In this document: positions 39,010-54,878 of the stretch, in pieces | Numbering within the stretch: position 1 is the first letter of the stretch | Layout: the number at the start of each line of letters is the position of its first letter | Source of the DNA: Petrosia ficiformis | Taxonomy: Eukaryota; Porifera; Demospongiae; Haplosclerida; Petrosiidae | DNA: 64,000 nt | Assembly (NCBI GenBank): GCA_947044365.1 | Contig: OX345650.1 | Coordinates: forward strand, 144,001 to 208,000 | Reading direction: 5' to 3' | Program-made: the position numbers and the translations under genes | Notes under the pieces: model-generated | What the model was told of the DNA's origin: nothing | What the model saw: only the letters and a program-made list of their open reading frames with translations | Database searches by the model: none

Positions 39010-40728
39010 TTAAAGGGTATTTCTTCTTGCTCGTAGTAACTGTTGAATATGTAAAACAGTTTCTATACACAGGACACCATAGTGACACTTGTCTAGTTGT
39101 GAATCTCTCTGGAACTTGGTAACAACATTTGTAAAAATCCTAACATCACTCGGATCAGTAGAGAGAGGGTTATAATTAGTGAGTAAGTCAGTTTTATCAT
39201 TAGAGAGATCTTTATATAGTCTAGAATAGAAATATAAATATATTATTATTATATTAATGAGTATAATATGTACCTCGAAAAACTAGAGAATATTATCATG
39301 AATTCTTGCCTCAGATATTGAAAGGTTGCTGGACTTAACATACCATGTGTTGGTAGCAATACCTGTTTTATATTGAAATTATAGATGTTACCATAGCAAC
39401 AAGTTGTTAACTCAAAAGATATTATACTTACACTATGAAACTTGTCTTGTTTGTTATGCACTGCCTATAAATCACATGACAAATGAATATATTGTATTAC
39501 GTAACATATCATGTGCTTTCCTTACCTGAAACTGTTGGATAGCATACATAGTACAGTTGTCATATATCCCATTTAATTCATGTATTGTACTGAGGTAATT
39601 CAATCTCTGCAATATAATCTGTACAAAATAAAGAAATTGTATATGGAATAATATCATATCTATCTATTCAAACAGTGTGTGTCTATTACCTGACACTGTG
39701 TAATAATTTCTTTCATACTTTCATCAATCGATACACTTCTGTTGCCATAGAGATGATTATTAATGAAGTTCATTTCCAACATGGTGATATATTCATCAGA
39801 GAACGGATTATCATCATCATATTCCACAGAAGAATTTGGTTGTACAATACTTCCATCAACTTCAACATCGTCCTCATCTTTTGTAATGATAGAAGTTCCT
39901 GGACTAAGAGGAATGGGACTGGTTCCTGAGATAAAGCTGGCTTCTGGACTAGGTGGAACAGGAGTGGTTCCTGGACTAGGACTGAATGTACTATGTACCT
40001 CAGCTGTTACCAATATTCCAGGTGACATGGGACTAGGAGGAATATCTACACCATGATTTGTAACAACGGAACCAAGCTTTTTCTCATTTTGTATATTACC
40101 CTGAGATACTAACTTCAATCGCTGTTTAACTTTCTTTACAGGTAGACTAAATCGGGATCTTGTCCGAAATGGGCCAACTTCTTCATCATCAAATTTCAAA
40201 CTATCTTCAAGTAAGAGAGCACCTGGACTAATAACATCAAAAGGAGATGAGCTTGTGGCATTTCGTGGAAGTGAATGAAGGCTAGCAGGATCTTCATCAT
40301 CATCATCTCTCTCTTTACTTCCAAGTCTAAGGAGCTGTGTGACTCTAATTAAAATTGAAAGACTGTCATCTACAGATCCTGATGGAAGGATTATTAACTG
40401 CTCCTTAGCTAGACAAACAAAACATGTTAAACCAGTTTCAAAAACAAAAATGAACATACCACATTGTTCAGGCTCAGCTATATTTACTAACCCAAGTTCT
40501 ATATTCTTACAAGACAGACCTCGTATGTCTTGTTTAGTAAGTAGCTCATAAAAATACTCAACTAACTGAGGGGATGACCCCTCACTAGTTAATCTATAAT
40601 TAATAACTAAGGGATGACCCCTTAATAATAATTATTAATGCAACATACCTCAATATAGAAACAGAGATAATATCATTTGGATCATTAGTACATACTAGTA
40701 CAGTTTGAAATAGCCTGAATGTATATAT

Positions 40729-40765
<37 letters not shown>

Positions 40766-41704
40766 TACATACCTGCTAGTATCAAGTATCCAATCACGAA
40801 TAACACCTGCTTTGTATCCTATGAGTTCAGCATTCTCTTCAACTAATTTAAAACACGATCCTGGTTGACTGGAGAGATCTTTAGCTCGAGATAACTCGCA
40901 TACAATAAACCGTGTGTTACTATTACAAAACATGTAGTTAGACAAATGGACATCGTTCGCACATTTAACATACTTTTCATCTTGTATCTTCAATTGTTCA
41001 GGTGTAAGTCGCTCAATAAAATTCATAGCTGCATTTAGTGTAGTCAGATAATATCCGGCCTCAGCAATACTCAACTGTGGATTACCATACTCTGACATGA
41101 ACAGCATATTGGTTGCCTAGCAACGATACGTCAAAGTTAAAGGATTCAAATGATTTCATATCATACAACATACCATGTTTTTAATATTAGCTTGGATACT
41201 AACGTAAACCCATAAATCCAAAAATGTATCTATATTTTAATATTCCCTATTATAGTACAGATAATATATTATACAAAGTAAATACCTCCATCAATTCCTC
41301 CTTCATCCATCATACCAAGCTGATCATGAAGAGCTTTGGCTGCAGCAACTATACTAAACATTTTATCAGTAGGACTTTGTGAAAAATATGATCCCCTACA
41401 GAGATAGAGATTGAGAACTCATTAAATATTCATGATTATTACCTCATGTAAGCTATAGATTCAGTGAACGGTACCAACTCTTTGCTTCGTAACTGAGGAG
41501 GAACTCTATATAAATAGATAAATGTGTTATAAAATATACACACACACACTGAATGTACCTTAGTTGAGCCAATGTGACATCATGATATTTCTGACATTGT
41601 TGGTACAGTATTTCATCTTTCTCCTTTTGATTAATATATCTCATTATGTATGGTTTAATCTTAGGGATTAACTCATGTTCAATAGCAGTCTGTAAATAAC
41701 ATAA

Positions 41705-41783
<79 letters not shown>

Positions 41784-42715
41784 GATACATCATGGATGAA
41801 TAGATAGATAGATGGGTAGACAGATGGATATAGATCAATGTATGACTGGGTATATAATCACATATATGGTAGTAGTTGAAAGCTCTTCTCCTTGTGATGA
41901 GTGATGTCGTTCAGTAATATAATTACACAGAATCTCCAAAAATGCATGATAAGCACGAGGGTGAGCTCCTCTAATATAACCTGAAATTAATTGTTTTAGT
42001 TATAATTGATAATTAAAATATTCTCCATACCTTGGCTATCCACAGGTGGTTCATCCAATGTTCCGGTTTGGTATTGACAGCATTCACGAACATACTCTTC
42101 TATTTTCGTAGCTTCAATTGTCACAAAATCTTTTCGAAGACGGAGTCTCTTCGCCACATATAAACTCATATTGCTAAACGAAGCTGAACTTAAACTTCTA
42201 ATGGCTTCTTTGATATTAACTGTGCTTTCAGTAGCTGTCATACTGAGTGTGAGATCATGTGACGTCATGTGAGATACATGTGGACGATTTATGTTCTCAA
42301 TGTCAAATTTAGATTTTTGCGTATCAAAGAGCTGAGTATCTAAGTCGTAAAATTGTTGGTTAGTATCTACCCAGTCTTCAAATCGTGAAATCTCAAGTTC
42401 CATAGGTGTGTTCTGACGAGAGTCTTCTATAACTAGCACCTCAAGAATACTCATTTTCTCATCGATAAATTGTAATTTCAAATTCAAAATTTCAATTAGA
42501 ATTTGAGTAGCTCGAGATGGTATCTCTTCACTTAAGCGACTAGTAGACAAGTCCCCTCCTGAACCAACCTCCCCACCTTCTTCATGTATAATCCTCAAGT
42601 CTGATTGTCTATTACATAACCTCTCTCTCTTTGCTTTCAATTCTTCAAGTCGATTAGTTAAACGGTGTTTGAGTTGCCTATATTGCTGAAGAGTCTTCTT
42701 CACTGATATAGCCAT
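39010..42715 (-). CDS. VPS9-domain Rab5-type GEF with N-terminal coiled coil
   Basis: Starts MAISVKKTLQQYRQLKHRLT at 42715; the first exon (41996-42715) is a Glu/Lys/Arg-rich coiled coil. Exons near 41300-41700 (EHELIPKIKPYIMRYINQKE, FSQSPTDKMFSIVAAAKALH) lead into the VPS9 core: FLDLWVYVSIQANIKNM and, at 40970-41110, SEYGNPQLSIAEAGYYLTTL plus NAAMNFIERLTPEQ. VPS9 domains activate Rab5-family GTPases on early endosomes. The C-terminal half (39660-40460) has repeated PxPPSPE-type Ser/Pro motifs and acidic runs; helical exons end at QQLLRARRNTL with the stop at 39010. It does not match RIN, RABGEF1, GAPVD1 or alsin in overall layout, so I give no symbol. It lies 106 bp downstream of the RASSF stop on the same strand. 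Confidence 0.8.
41707..41780. repeat. (ta)n microsatellite, intronic
   Basis: About 36 uninterrupted ta units in an intron of the VPS9 gene. Confidence 0.96.
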
Positions 42716-42821
42716 CTTACCCTCCCAGTCACACCTTTTAGTTATATAATTAAAATTAATAAGAATAGTTAATACTACATACAGTTGTGATTATTAATAT
42801 ATTTATAATTATTATACTTTA

Positions 42822-45800
42822 ACAGGTGGTGCATGATGTGTTATTGTTAACGGATGATGTGATCCATTAATAACAGGTGTGGTTTGTGTAGGTGTGGACT
42901 GCTTGATCTCTAATTCAACTTGAACACTTTTCTTCCAACTATCAAAACAATCGCTTAACTATATCAAAGGAGAACCATTATCACATACACATATAATTAC
43001 CATGCTTGTACTTACCCTACTGGCATATATTTTTTCTTCTCTGTGTAACATAGTTATAAAGTTATTTAATTCAGGTAGTGAGAAGGCATCCCATTGTATC
43101 GTACTACACAGGTTATCTCGTAAGACTAGTTTACTGTTTCTACCTGCAACACTACCTTCCAGTATCACTGTCAATGGATGATCTTCTTCAAACAATCTAC
43201 GACCTAAAAGAGTGTGATAATAGAGATGAGTGGAGGGGAATGGGACTGAGGATCAGTGAGCTAGTGTGGGAATGTGGATGAATAAGCAGGAATGCAAATT
43301 AGGGATTATAGGATGGAAATTGGAATGAAGACAAGTACAAGAATGAGAATGAGGATTAACAGGGAATGGAAATGAGGATAAGAGAAATGACTTTATCATA
43401 ACTCACAATCTCCTCCATATTCTTCATATAATGAGAATTTTTTAGGATTATCGGTAATACAAAACTTCTTCAATAAAGTAATTACCAACTAATAATAAAA
43501 CAAGTTATAAATATTAATAATAATAATAATGACATTATAAACCTCTTTAGTCGTAGTAGTGTCATTAATATGAACCAATCTATTTGTATCAGTGGGTAAA
43601 TAGAATGCGGTCTAAAATAGATAGGAGATACATAGATAGATAAATGATAGATAGATAGATAGACTAAACACTACCTCAAGACCTCCAGTGTTGATAGACC
43701 AGTCTTTAACAGGCCTCATTAATCTATACCATGAGGTTCTAGTGACACCTGTTGATACATGAATGGGTCTTTGAATGGACATATGAACTCTTACAAATCC
43801 CTGATAATCGATAAGGGTATCTCTCTGATTTAAAAAAAAGGTTGAAAAGAAGGAGACGAGGAGAAGCAAAAAGGAAATATATGCTTATACAAGAATAGCA
43901 ATTATTAAATTCTTAATACATAACAGTACATGTACGTGTTATGACATTCATTACCATATAAGGTCATTTCACAGTTATTACGTACAGATTTGATGTGTAT
44001 ATGATGAACAGGAGTTGTTTTCCTGTTGTATTCACGAATCTTCTTTGCCAAAATAATTTTCTCAGAATTGACTTGATATCCATTACTTAAAATACTATTA
44101 GTTGATCCCAAAGATGTGTTACTATCTGATAACAATTTAATATCCTAAATGAATGGATAATCATACAAATTAGAAACTGGTATCAGTATCAGTATCAGAA
44201 TAGGTATCGGGCCCTATTATCGGTATGGGTATCAAGTGATGAAGTTGATATTTTAATAAGTGTATTAGTAATGTAATCATTAAATAAGGAAATTATAATA
44301 AGATTAACTCTTAGCCACACAATTATTGGTTATCCCATACCCATACCTCAATAAGTAAGTGGATTGTAACATACCTTATCACACTCTATAGTTTCTTCTA
44401 GTGATTCATTCGCTCTGTCTCTCTGTAAAACAGATTCAACTTCAGTTATACAACTACATTTAACAAACAGACGTCCCTCACACTTTTTATGAACAACAAA
44501 ATCACATTCTGAAAATATAAAATAATTTCAATGAATAGGAATGATAAGCCTTAAAGTAAAAATATAATTGAATTATACTAACCATGTTTATTCTAATCAT
44601 AATTATCACACACAAACACACATATCCATATATGGGCATTACATATATAGTGATTAGTGCATGTGCTAATACATGTATATATAATACAGGTGTTCTTATA
44701 GTATTACTAACCACAATAAACATTTATATCATGTGTATTATAACTATACTGAAATGATGTATTGTCTGACGGTCTGAATGATTATTAATGTCTTCATAGA
44801 CAACATTTACAAACTACTATAATTGACACATACATGCATATTACAAGATGTAATAACAAATACAACAATTCTGTACAGGAAGCCAATAAAATTGTTATTC
44901 CTAATTGTTGCTTTTTCTATATACACACAAATGTACCAAGTTTGTTTCAAATTTAAAATACATTACAATATATAAGTTACAGATCACTGATGTCTTTGCA
45001 CACATAAAAATGTAGTGTTAATTGTATACTACAGTGTCAAAAGCATAATTGAAAACAGTTTATTAAAAAACAGTTCACACAACACAAAACACATAGTCAA
45101 TCGTGTACCATAAACTGATAAGCTATCTTCATAGAATATTCATAATTTACTATACCGGAATGTTGTAAATAGAAACTGTTTATTATGGTATGTTTAGTTT
45201 CAGGTTACAGTAATAAATTGACCAAAACTATAGTAAACATCATAACATATACATCACATCCTATCATATCATATCATAATGATATTACATTCACAAACAG
45301 GATATGCTATGGCCATGATTTTAAGTTCCCTAATGTTACAGGGTTCAACTCACTAATGCATTTTAGAACACCATGATGACCCCACGCTGCTTGTTGACAG
45401 TGGTCACAATATTCAGGCTTATTGTGTGGAATATTTACGACACTAAATTCATGTCCGAGACCATTGGAAGTATCATTAGTTTCTCCAAAGTCAGTAGAGG
45501 CCTCAAATGGATCATGGTATTTATTGGGAAGGTTCAGTTCCGGAACAGAATATTGAGCAACTTTTGTACTCTTCTTTTTCCCTTTACGGATCCTCAAAGT
45601 GTCCCTCACTTTACTAAAATTACCAGCTTGATTCACTTGATCATCTTCAATCGGGGAATTTTCACGATTAGCACCCACCTTGCGTTTAAAACTCGACCTA
45701 TGTGGAGAGCCTTTCTCAAAGTTAGGAGGAGTACGACTATTAGTATGTTGATCTGTTGAAAGATATTTCTTCTTGTTTCCAGTACTTTTATGTAAAGCTG

Positions 45801-46233
45801 CTCCAGCTGATACTGGTCTTTCCATCTCTGGTGATGGTTTCTTGTCTTGTTTCAGCGCAGAACGAATTCCTCCAGTTGAAACACGACCACCAAGAATAGG
45901 CGACATCAACACTTTACTCCCACCTCCGCTAGTCTTCTTATTTGTTTTGTTAGCACCTTGTCCAGAAACACCATCAGATTGGTTTGAATTCATGATAACT
46001 GATTTCTTCTGTTTCTCGAGTTTCAATATTTCCCAACTCCCTCGATAGTCTTGTTCAGTGAATGGATCTACTATACTCAAAGGATCTTCTCCTAATTGTA
46101 CTATTTCAAACTTACCCAAACTATCTTCTTCGAAGGATTGCTGATCAAAAGAACTTTTTGATTGATTTCCACTAATTCGACGTGTCAGCTTTTCTTTCAA
46201 CCAGGAAGTCTTCTTAGAGGTGGGCGAAGCCAT
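42822..46233 (-). CDS. RASSF1/5-type protein: C1 zinc finger, Ras-association domain, SARAH-like tail
   Basis: Ras effector/tumour-suppressor family that links Ras-like GTPases to Hippo (MST) kinases. It starts MASPTSKKTSWLKEKLTRRI at 46233. A long basic Ser-rich N-terminal exon ends in an atypical C1 domain: HEFSVVNIPHNKPEYCDHCQ, WGHHGVLKC, then across a roughly 815-bp intron KCDFVVHKKCEGRLFVKC. The intron (about 44521-45333) splices to restore the CIKC zinc pair. RA domain exons lie at 43000-43800 (FYLPTDTNRLVHINDTTTTK, KFSLYEEYGG, HPLTVILEGSVAGRNSKLVL). The block QWDAFSLPELNNFITMLHRE matches RASSF5 EWDAFSIPELQNFLTILEKE. A short helix, CFDSWKKSVQVELEIKQ, is a weak SARAH candidate. The stop is at 42822. 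C1-RA(-SARAH) order fits RASSF1/5. Confidence 0.9.
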
Positions 46234-47458
46234 GACTCAAACGTTTGATTAGTACAAGATCAAAAGGGTATTGTTGTTTAACAATATAATTAACTTAATG
46301 AAATACTTTAGATTCTATTAATTAGCAAAATCTACTATATATAATTATATAAAGTTGTATGAATTTCCAAGACCTAAAAAATTATAAATTACCTTATCGA
46401 TCTTCACGTGTCGCCACGCCCGTCCGTCGGCACATGCATAATATAATATTGCATGTTGTCACACCCACTATGTCACACCCTCAAGGGCCTCAACCTCTTA
46501 GCTACACCTATTCATTATTATTGTTATGACAAAACACAAAGGTGTGTATAGACCCATTTTTGAAGGTAAAACTAGGTCCGATCATGGAACACTAATGTTC
46601 TTGCTCAGTGTTGTATAACCAATAAACTGAGTCGCCAGTCAGACCACTCAGACGATAAATTTATGCACAAGCATTGAATTATGTATGTATGTATGTATGT
46701 AGCAGATACATAAATTTTAAGCAATCCACAGTGCAGCCTGACAAATCATTAAACTGGTTAGTCAGGGGTGTGCTGTGTAATGAAATCATATCTTTGCTAA
46801 ACTTTAAGCAAGTGTATGGCGTGGCATATATTTTGATCATTGTCATCTACATGACTAAATATGGATGGAGCACATATTGATAGATTGTCAACAACCATAG
46901 CAAAATTACTCATGAGTACTGGAACTGAGCCCGTGGAACCAGTAGTGAGAACACAGATCACAGTAGAATACTGAATCATGTTCAGTCAAATTATTATCGC
47001 TACAGCCCAGGTGCATAATTGAGAAAGAACATAAGAACAAACTGTACAACAATCATAGTATTTGTGAAATTCCTGTCAGTGTAGCAGCAATAGTGTGGCC
47101 ATCTGTTCCTATTAATATACATATACCATATATGGTGATAAATTAGTAGTAAGCAGACAAAAAGAACAGCAGTTGACACCAATACTTGGAATTTCTGTGT
47201 TAGCTACATACATATATAGCTATGTACTTTACATACAGGAGTGATATATGTTATCATACCACCTGCTAGAAGTACTGAGTTAGCTGCTATGATGTCTGGC
47301 AGCAAATGCTCGTTATGTTGATCTGTGTACTATAAAGTTCAAGCAAGTGTCAAAGCTAGAGATACTCTCATCTAGATGAGTTTAACAAGTGAGTAAGGTG
47401 AGCAATATTCAAGGCAAGAGTAGAATTAATTTCTAATATATTTTTCATAGATACAGAA
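46234..47458. other. Intergenic region upstream of the silicatein-like pair (1.2 kb)
   Basis: Divergent spacer between the RASSF start and the first silicatein-like gene. No conserved coding block seen. A short (tatg)n run is at 46681-46702. A splice acceptor (tttttcatag) at 47441-47450 implies a 5' UTR exon of the silicatein-like gene within this stretch. Confidence 0.55.
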
Positions 47459-49286
<1,828 letters not shown>

Positions 49287-50249
49287 TTTTGAAAAGGACT
49301 TAAATTTTATTATTATCATAAAATATTAATATTCATTTTAATATAGACTTAATTTAGCTATAATTTGTGCAATATTCATTACATATTATCTCAGACACTT
49401 TATTAACTTTGTTTGTTATCATAATAAATTCTAAACACATTATACCTGAATCTAGATCTGTAGCCTAGTTACACTATCTACATGTGATTATTGTTTTAAA
49501 CTACAAAAAAGACAGTAGTCACTCCTTTGGTAAATAAATATTATTTCATAGGTAACGGTTTGAATAGATCATATTAATTTTAGTTCACGATAAATTCAAG
49601 AGTTTTCTTTACATGTAACACACATATATTTATGAGTTGTGTATTTATACACTGACAGATCTTGAAATGCTCTGCTATACTTAACGTTCTCTCACATAAT
49701 GTTTGAATTGAATGTATTTTAACACTATTGTAGAAGTCCTTTTACTAAATAAAACCCTTTTCAGAACTTACAATATAGATTTTAATGGCTGCATTGACTG
49801 TAATTTATGACACCATCTGCTGTGCATTAAGTCTATTGAAATAGATAGTTATTATGAATAGTGATGTGTGATAAATGTACACTTTGAAAAGAAACTTGTC
49901 TTCTACTTGTTTTCAACCCTGTTCCAATTTATATCAAGTGATATAAATCTCCATTGCATTTCACTAATAACAGTTATATAACAGTTACAAACATCTGGTC
50001 TCGTAAGTTGGAGAAGTAGAGTGAGTGAAGAAGGCAGAGGGAAAGGATTTTGACTCACTGACTGATATAAAGTAAGAAATATTGCAGATAATTGAGTTTG
50101 TGTTGTGGGATAGTGTTTGCCACCAGTTTGTGTAGAAAAACATTATCACTAGGTCAACATGACTACAGAATAACTATGTATAATGCTATTTAATAAATCA
50201 TCATAGAAATATAACACAATTTCCTTATTTTTCAATTCCTAGGTTCACA
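49287..50249. other. Spacer between the two silicatein-like genes (963 bp)
   Basis: No coding block found. A splice acceptor (ttcaattcctag) ends at 50242, eight bases before the next ATG, so a 5' UTR exon of gene B lies upstream in this spacer. Confidence 0.55.
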
Positions 50250-51863
50250 ATGGCAATAGTGTATGGTGCTATTCTTTTCCAAATTATTTTAATCGCTTGT
50301 GCTGAGTTTCCTCCGGAATGGCATGCATGGAAAGCAACGCACAGCATATCATATGAAAGTGAACATGAGGAGCGGAGACGACATGTTGTATGGCAACAAA
50401 ATCAAGAATATATTGATCAACATAACAAATACAAAGAGCAGTTTGGATACACTCTTGAAATGAACAAGTTTGGGGATATGGTATGTGTAAATACAGGAAA
50501 AAAACTTAGTGTGTATTAAAACATATAGTTTTTGCCTTTTACACTCTTCCTTTTCTATTTCTATTACTCTCTTCCATCCAATGACATTCACTTTTCATTC
50601 GCATACACACCTAATTCCAAAATTTCCTCTCTGTCTCTCCTCAGAGTAATGCTGAATTTGCAGAGCTAATGATGTGTGTACAGGACTACAACCATCATGG
50701 TAATCTAACAGAATCACTTCTAGCTGACAATAAATTCAAAGGTAGAGTGAGAGAATATCAAGCCCCAGCTACAGTTTCGTTACCAGAAACTGTTGACTGG
50801 AGAACCGGAGGTGCTGTGACCCATGTTAAAGATCAGGTTAGAGATGACATCACAGAGCTAGAAATTATGTGATTTAATTTCCTCCCTTCATTAATTTTAT
50901 TCACATGCTGTGTACAACACTCACTGAATAGGCTGCAACATGGCAACAAATGTCCCCATTCAGACTACAGCAGTCTAATAATACACTTGAATTGTCATGC
51001 ATACATGTAGTCTGCACTATCTATTTTAATCTGTTTAATTTTAGCTACGATGTGGATGCTCTTATGCATTTGCAGCAGTTGGTGCTCTTGAAGGTGCTGC
51101 TGCTTTGGCAAGAGGAAGGACTGCTTCACTTAGTGAACAAAACGTAGTTGATTGCTCTGGTAGTGCATATACACTCACACATATACATATACATTATTGT
51201 ATAATGTTTTTGCAGTTCCTTATGGTAATCATGGATGTTCTTGTGGAGATGTAAACAATGCCTTTATGTATGTTATTGATAATGGTGGATTGGACACTAC
51301 AAGCTCTTACCCCTATGTATCAAGAGTAAGATAATATATAAAGTATATGTATATGCATAGAAACATACTTATCACATTTAGCAATATTATTGCAAGTTTA
51401 AATCTAGTGGAGTTGGAGCTACAGCAACTGGTATTGTTACAATTTCCAGTGGAGATGAATCATCTCTTGAATCTGCACTTGCTACTGCTGGCCCTGTCGC
51501 AGTTTATATTGATGCTAGTCACAGTTCATTTCAGGTATTATACATGTACCATGAATATCATGATTCAATCACTTCTTCGATATTTTAGTTCTACAAATAT
51601 GGAGTGTTGAATGTCCCTAATTGCTCTCGTAGCAAACTAAGTCATGCCATGATCCTTATAGGATATGGAACAACTTCCAGCAAGAAATACTGGCTGCTGA
51701 AAAACAGGTATTAAGTATTATTATACAATGAAGTACATACAATTCTCAATATTTCATTTTCAGTTGGGGTCCAAACTGGGGTATTAGTGGATATATTAAG
51801 ATGAGTCGAGGAATGTCAAATCAGTGTGGAATCGCTACATATGCAAGCTTTCCAACTTTGTAG
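50250..51863 (+). CDS. Silicatein-like protein B (Ser-His-Asn active site)
   Basis: Seven exons: 50250-50480, 50645-50836, 51045-51159, 51216-51325, 51382-51534, 51589-51707 and 51764-51863; 339 aa. Exons 3-7 have exactly the lengths of those in the neighbour A (115, 110, 153, 119, 100 nt). Signal peptide [18 protein letters not shown]. The propeptide matches cathepsin L/silicatein ([31 protein letters not shown]). Active site [20 protein letters not shown]: the nucleophile position is Ser, followed by YAF, the silicatein hallmark (silicatein CGASYAF). VPYGNHGC matches silicatein exactly. His is present in [12 protein letters not shown] and Asn in YWLLKNSWG. Silicateins are secreted, form the axial filament of spicules and promote silica condensation. 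Odd points: Cys precedes the Ser (swap of the usual Ser-Cys order), and the Gly after the oxyanion Gln is Leu. It may be a divergent silicatein or silicatein-related pseudo-protease. Confidence 0.88.
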
Positions 51864-52145
51864 ACTCCAGTATATTATATATTGTACATGCCTCGGTGGT
51901 TGTCAAATGTCTAAACATAGAATAGTCTTTCTTTCGTTTCTTGTGTGATGTATAATATATACTTATTTTAAGTGACAGTAGATTAGTTCATTTACCTCCT
52001 TGTAATTATAATTACTACCAAAAATCATATCTTTATTATTCTAATTATGCAATTCATTTATTTACAAATTCTAAATTACAATTATACAAATTTTCACCTT
52101 AATTAATAATAATAAAGGGGTCTAGTAATTACCCTCGTGGTAACA

Positions 52146-53882
52146 ATGGCTTGTATTGCAACCTGGACATTCGGTTTAGGAGCTGTTGAAGTTGCTTCAA
52201 AATGTATAGAAAGAGGATCAGATTGTGTTGAGGCAGTAGAAACAGCTATTAATTGTAGGTGCTGTATAATTATATGTATATACATATAACTATATATATA
52301 TTATGTATGTACGTATCTAATGTATAATTGTATGTATTGTAATATTGTATGTATGTAAACTATGTATGTACTGTTATATATATTATATAAGTGATTTGAC
52401 CCATATTCACTCATTGCAAGAATGGGCGTGGCATGTAAATTTGCATGTATGTTGTACATGATAAAGAGCTAAGCTTGAAGTTACAATTAGATGTATATTT
52501 TTTAGGTATTGAGGATGATCCCTCTACTGGTGTCTATTATATTGGGCGGGGATCATACCCTAATGAAAATGGAATCATCCAATTAGATGCTGCTGTTATG
52601 AGAGGACAAGATTGTGCTATGGGTGCTGTGTGTTCCATAGAAGGGTTAGCACTAGAATTAGCATCATGTACATAATAACTGCGAATGTAAAAACCCTCAA
52701 ACTCTCTCCATGTAGTATATCAAAACCAATATCAGTCGCCAGACATTTAATGGAGTATTCTAAACACAAGATTCTTACTGGTAAAGGTGCTATGGAATAT
52801 GCCAAATCAAATGGATTTGTTGTTGAGAGTAATGATAACATGTTGTCTCCTAATACTAAAAAGGCTTATGAGGTTAATGTACATGAATGTACAGAATACA
52901 TCACTTAATAGCATATGTACATGTAATATTACACAGTATATGTACAGGTAATATTACACAGTATATGTACATGTAATATATTATGTACATGTAATATTAT
53001 ACATTATATAGGATTATAAAGACAATGGATTATCTCAGTTGAATGACTATAGTCACGATACATTGTGTAAGTGTATTCAGGCTATTTATAAATCTATTAG
53101 TAGTGGTTGTTAGTTTGTGTGTAATTTACTAGTACATGAATCCATGAATCACTATCTAGTACTACTACATGATATGAATCATTTTCACGTCTAATTAACT
53201 ATATAATTATAATTATTAACAGTTGTTAATAATTATATACATTATACACTTAGCAATCTTGTGCTTGGACAATAATGGTGAGATTGCTGCTGGAGTATCC
53301 ACTGCTGGTCCACCATTTAAACCAGATGGGAGAGTAGGGGATTCCCCTTTGCCTGGGTGTGGCTATTATGCTGATAGTAAGGTATTCGTTATATATAATA
53401 ATTATTATAATCATTATGTATTAAATTCACAGGTTGGGGCTGCTGCAGGTACATACATATGTTAATTAATTGACAAGAGTGATTCACTGTTGTACGTGTT
53501 TCCATAGCAACTGGTAACGGAGAATGTATAATGAAATTCTGTCCCAGTTTTCATATCATGGAATTATTACGTAATGGACACACCCCTCAAGATGCATGTG
53601 AGGTAGTTGTTAAAAGTATGCTAAACAGAAATACAGAATGGTTTGAAGTAGGGCTCATTGCTATGGATATCAAAGTAGGTTAATTAACGATGTTGATTGA
53701 ACTCATGAATATTCATAAAGGGTAATGTTGGTGCTTGTGGTACAGTGCAACAATGGAGAGATGTAAGAAGTGATAAAATATATGATGGATTTCCATATGC
53801 CATGTGGAAGAAAGACAAGACTCCACCAACTGTATTAACACAATTAAGTGTAATGGTTACTCTTAAAAATGAATATCATTAA
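52146..53882 (+). CDS. AGA: Aspartylglucosaminidase-family N-terminal-nucleophile hydrolase
   Basis: Cleaves the GlcNAc-Asn bond of glycoasparagines in the lysosomal AGA family. Eight exons: 52146-52254, 52506-52644, 52716-52872, 53012-53066, 53254-53381, 53433-53448, 53508-53674 and 53721-53882; 310 aa. Blocks: ATWTFGLGAVEVASKCIERG, then TGVYYIGRGSYPNENGIIQL and LDAAVMRGQDCAMGAV. The self-cleavage site HDTLSILCLD keeps the catalytic Thr (the usual Gly after HDTI is Ser). Then come GEIAAGVSTAGPPFKPDGRV, GDSPLPGCGYYADSKVGAAA and TGNGE. No signal peptide is seen at the first ATG, unlike human AGA; either it is not lysosomal or an upstream exon was missed. The stop at 53880 overlaps an AATAAA signal. 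Exon 6 is only 16 nt. Confidence 0.9.
53433..53448 (+). other. AGA: 16-nt coding microexon of the AGA-type gene
   Basis: attcacag|gttggggctgctgcag|gtacat. Its inclusion gives VGAAAATGNGE, the conserved family block; skipping it shifts the frame. Confidence 0.85.
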
Positions 53883-53891
53883 TAAAGTGAT

Positions 53892-54510
<619 letters not shown>

Positions 54511-54878
54511 CATTACTTCTTTATTGATTTACCTATTAAACTAAACTTAATAAAGTGTTAAATGTGAAAATTGTTGTTGATAAAGTTAGTAATTTTGCTG
54601 AATTATTTTTGTAACACTTGCTATGAATATTGAACTCATACATGTGGTTTTAGTAATTCTTGTGATTTCAATGATTCTAGTAAGCTAGTAGTTTTTGCAG
54701 TATCATTGTGGGAATGGTAGGTGTTTGTACGTACCTATGCAGGAAGTCACAAGTCACATGAGGTTTATTCCCAACCCTTTTCAGAACAGCATATTTATAT
54801 ATATATAAATGTGTGTGTACATGAATTGAAAGGAGACAAAGAATTACGGTTACAACATTGGATATCCTAACTCTTGTA
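54511..54878. other. Spacer between 3CxxC genes 1 and 2 (368 bp)
   Basis: Promoter-size spacer with one TCACATGA at 54754 and an attttattatat-like AT tract. AATAAA-type signal near 54550. No other feature. Confidence 0.55.

Noticed and set aside
45373..46048. Plus-strand open frames opposite the RASSF N-terminal exon
   Set aside because: They are antisense shadows of the conserved minus-strand exon and have no recognisable domain.
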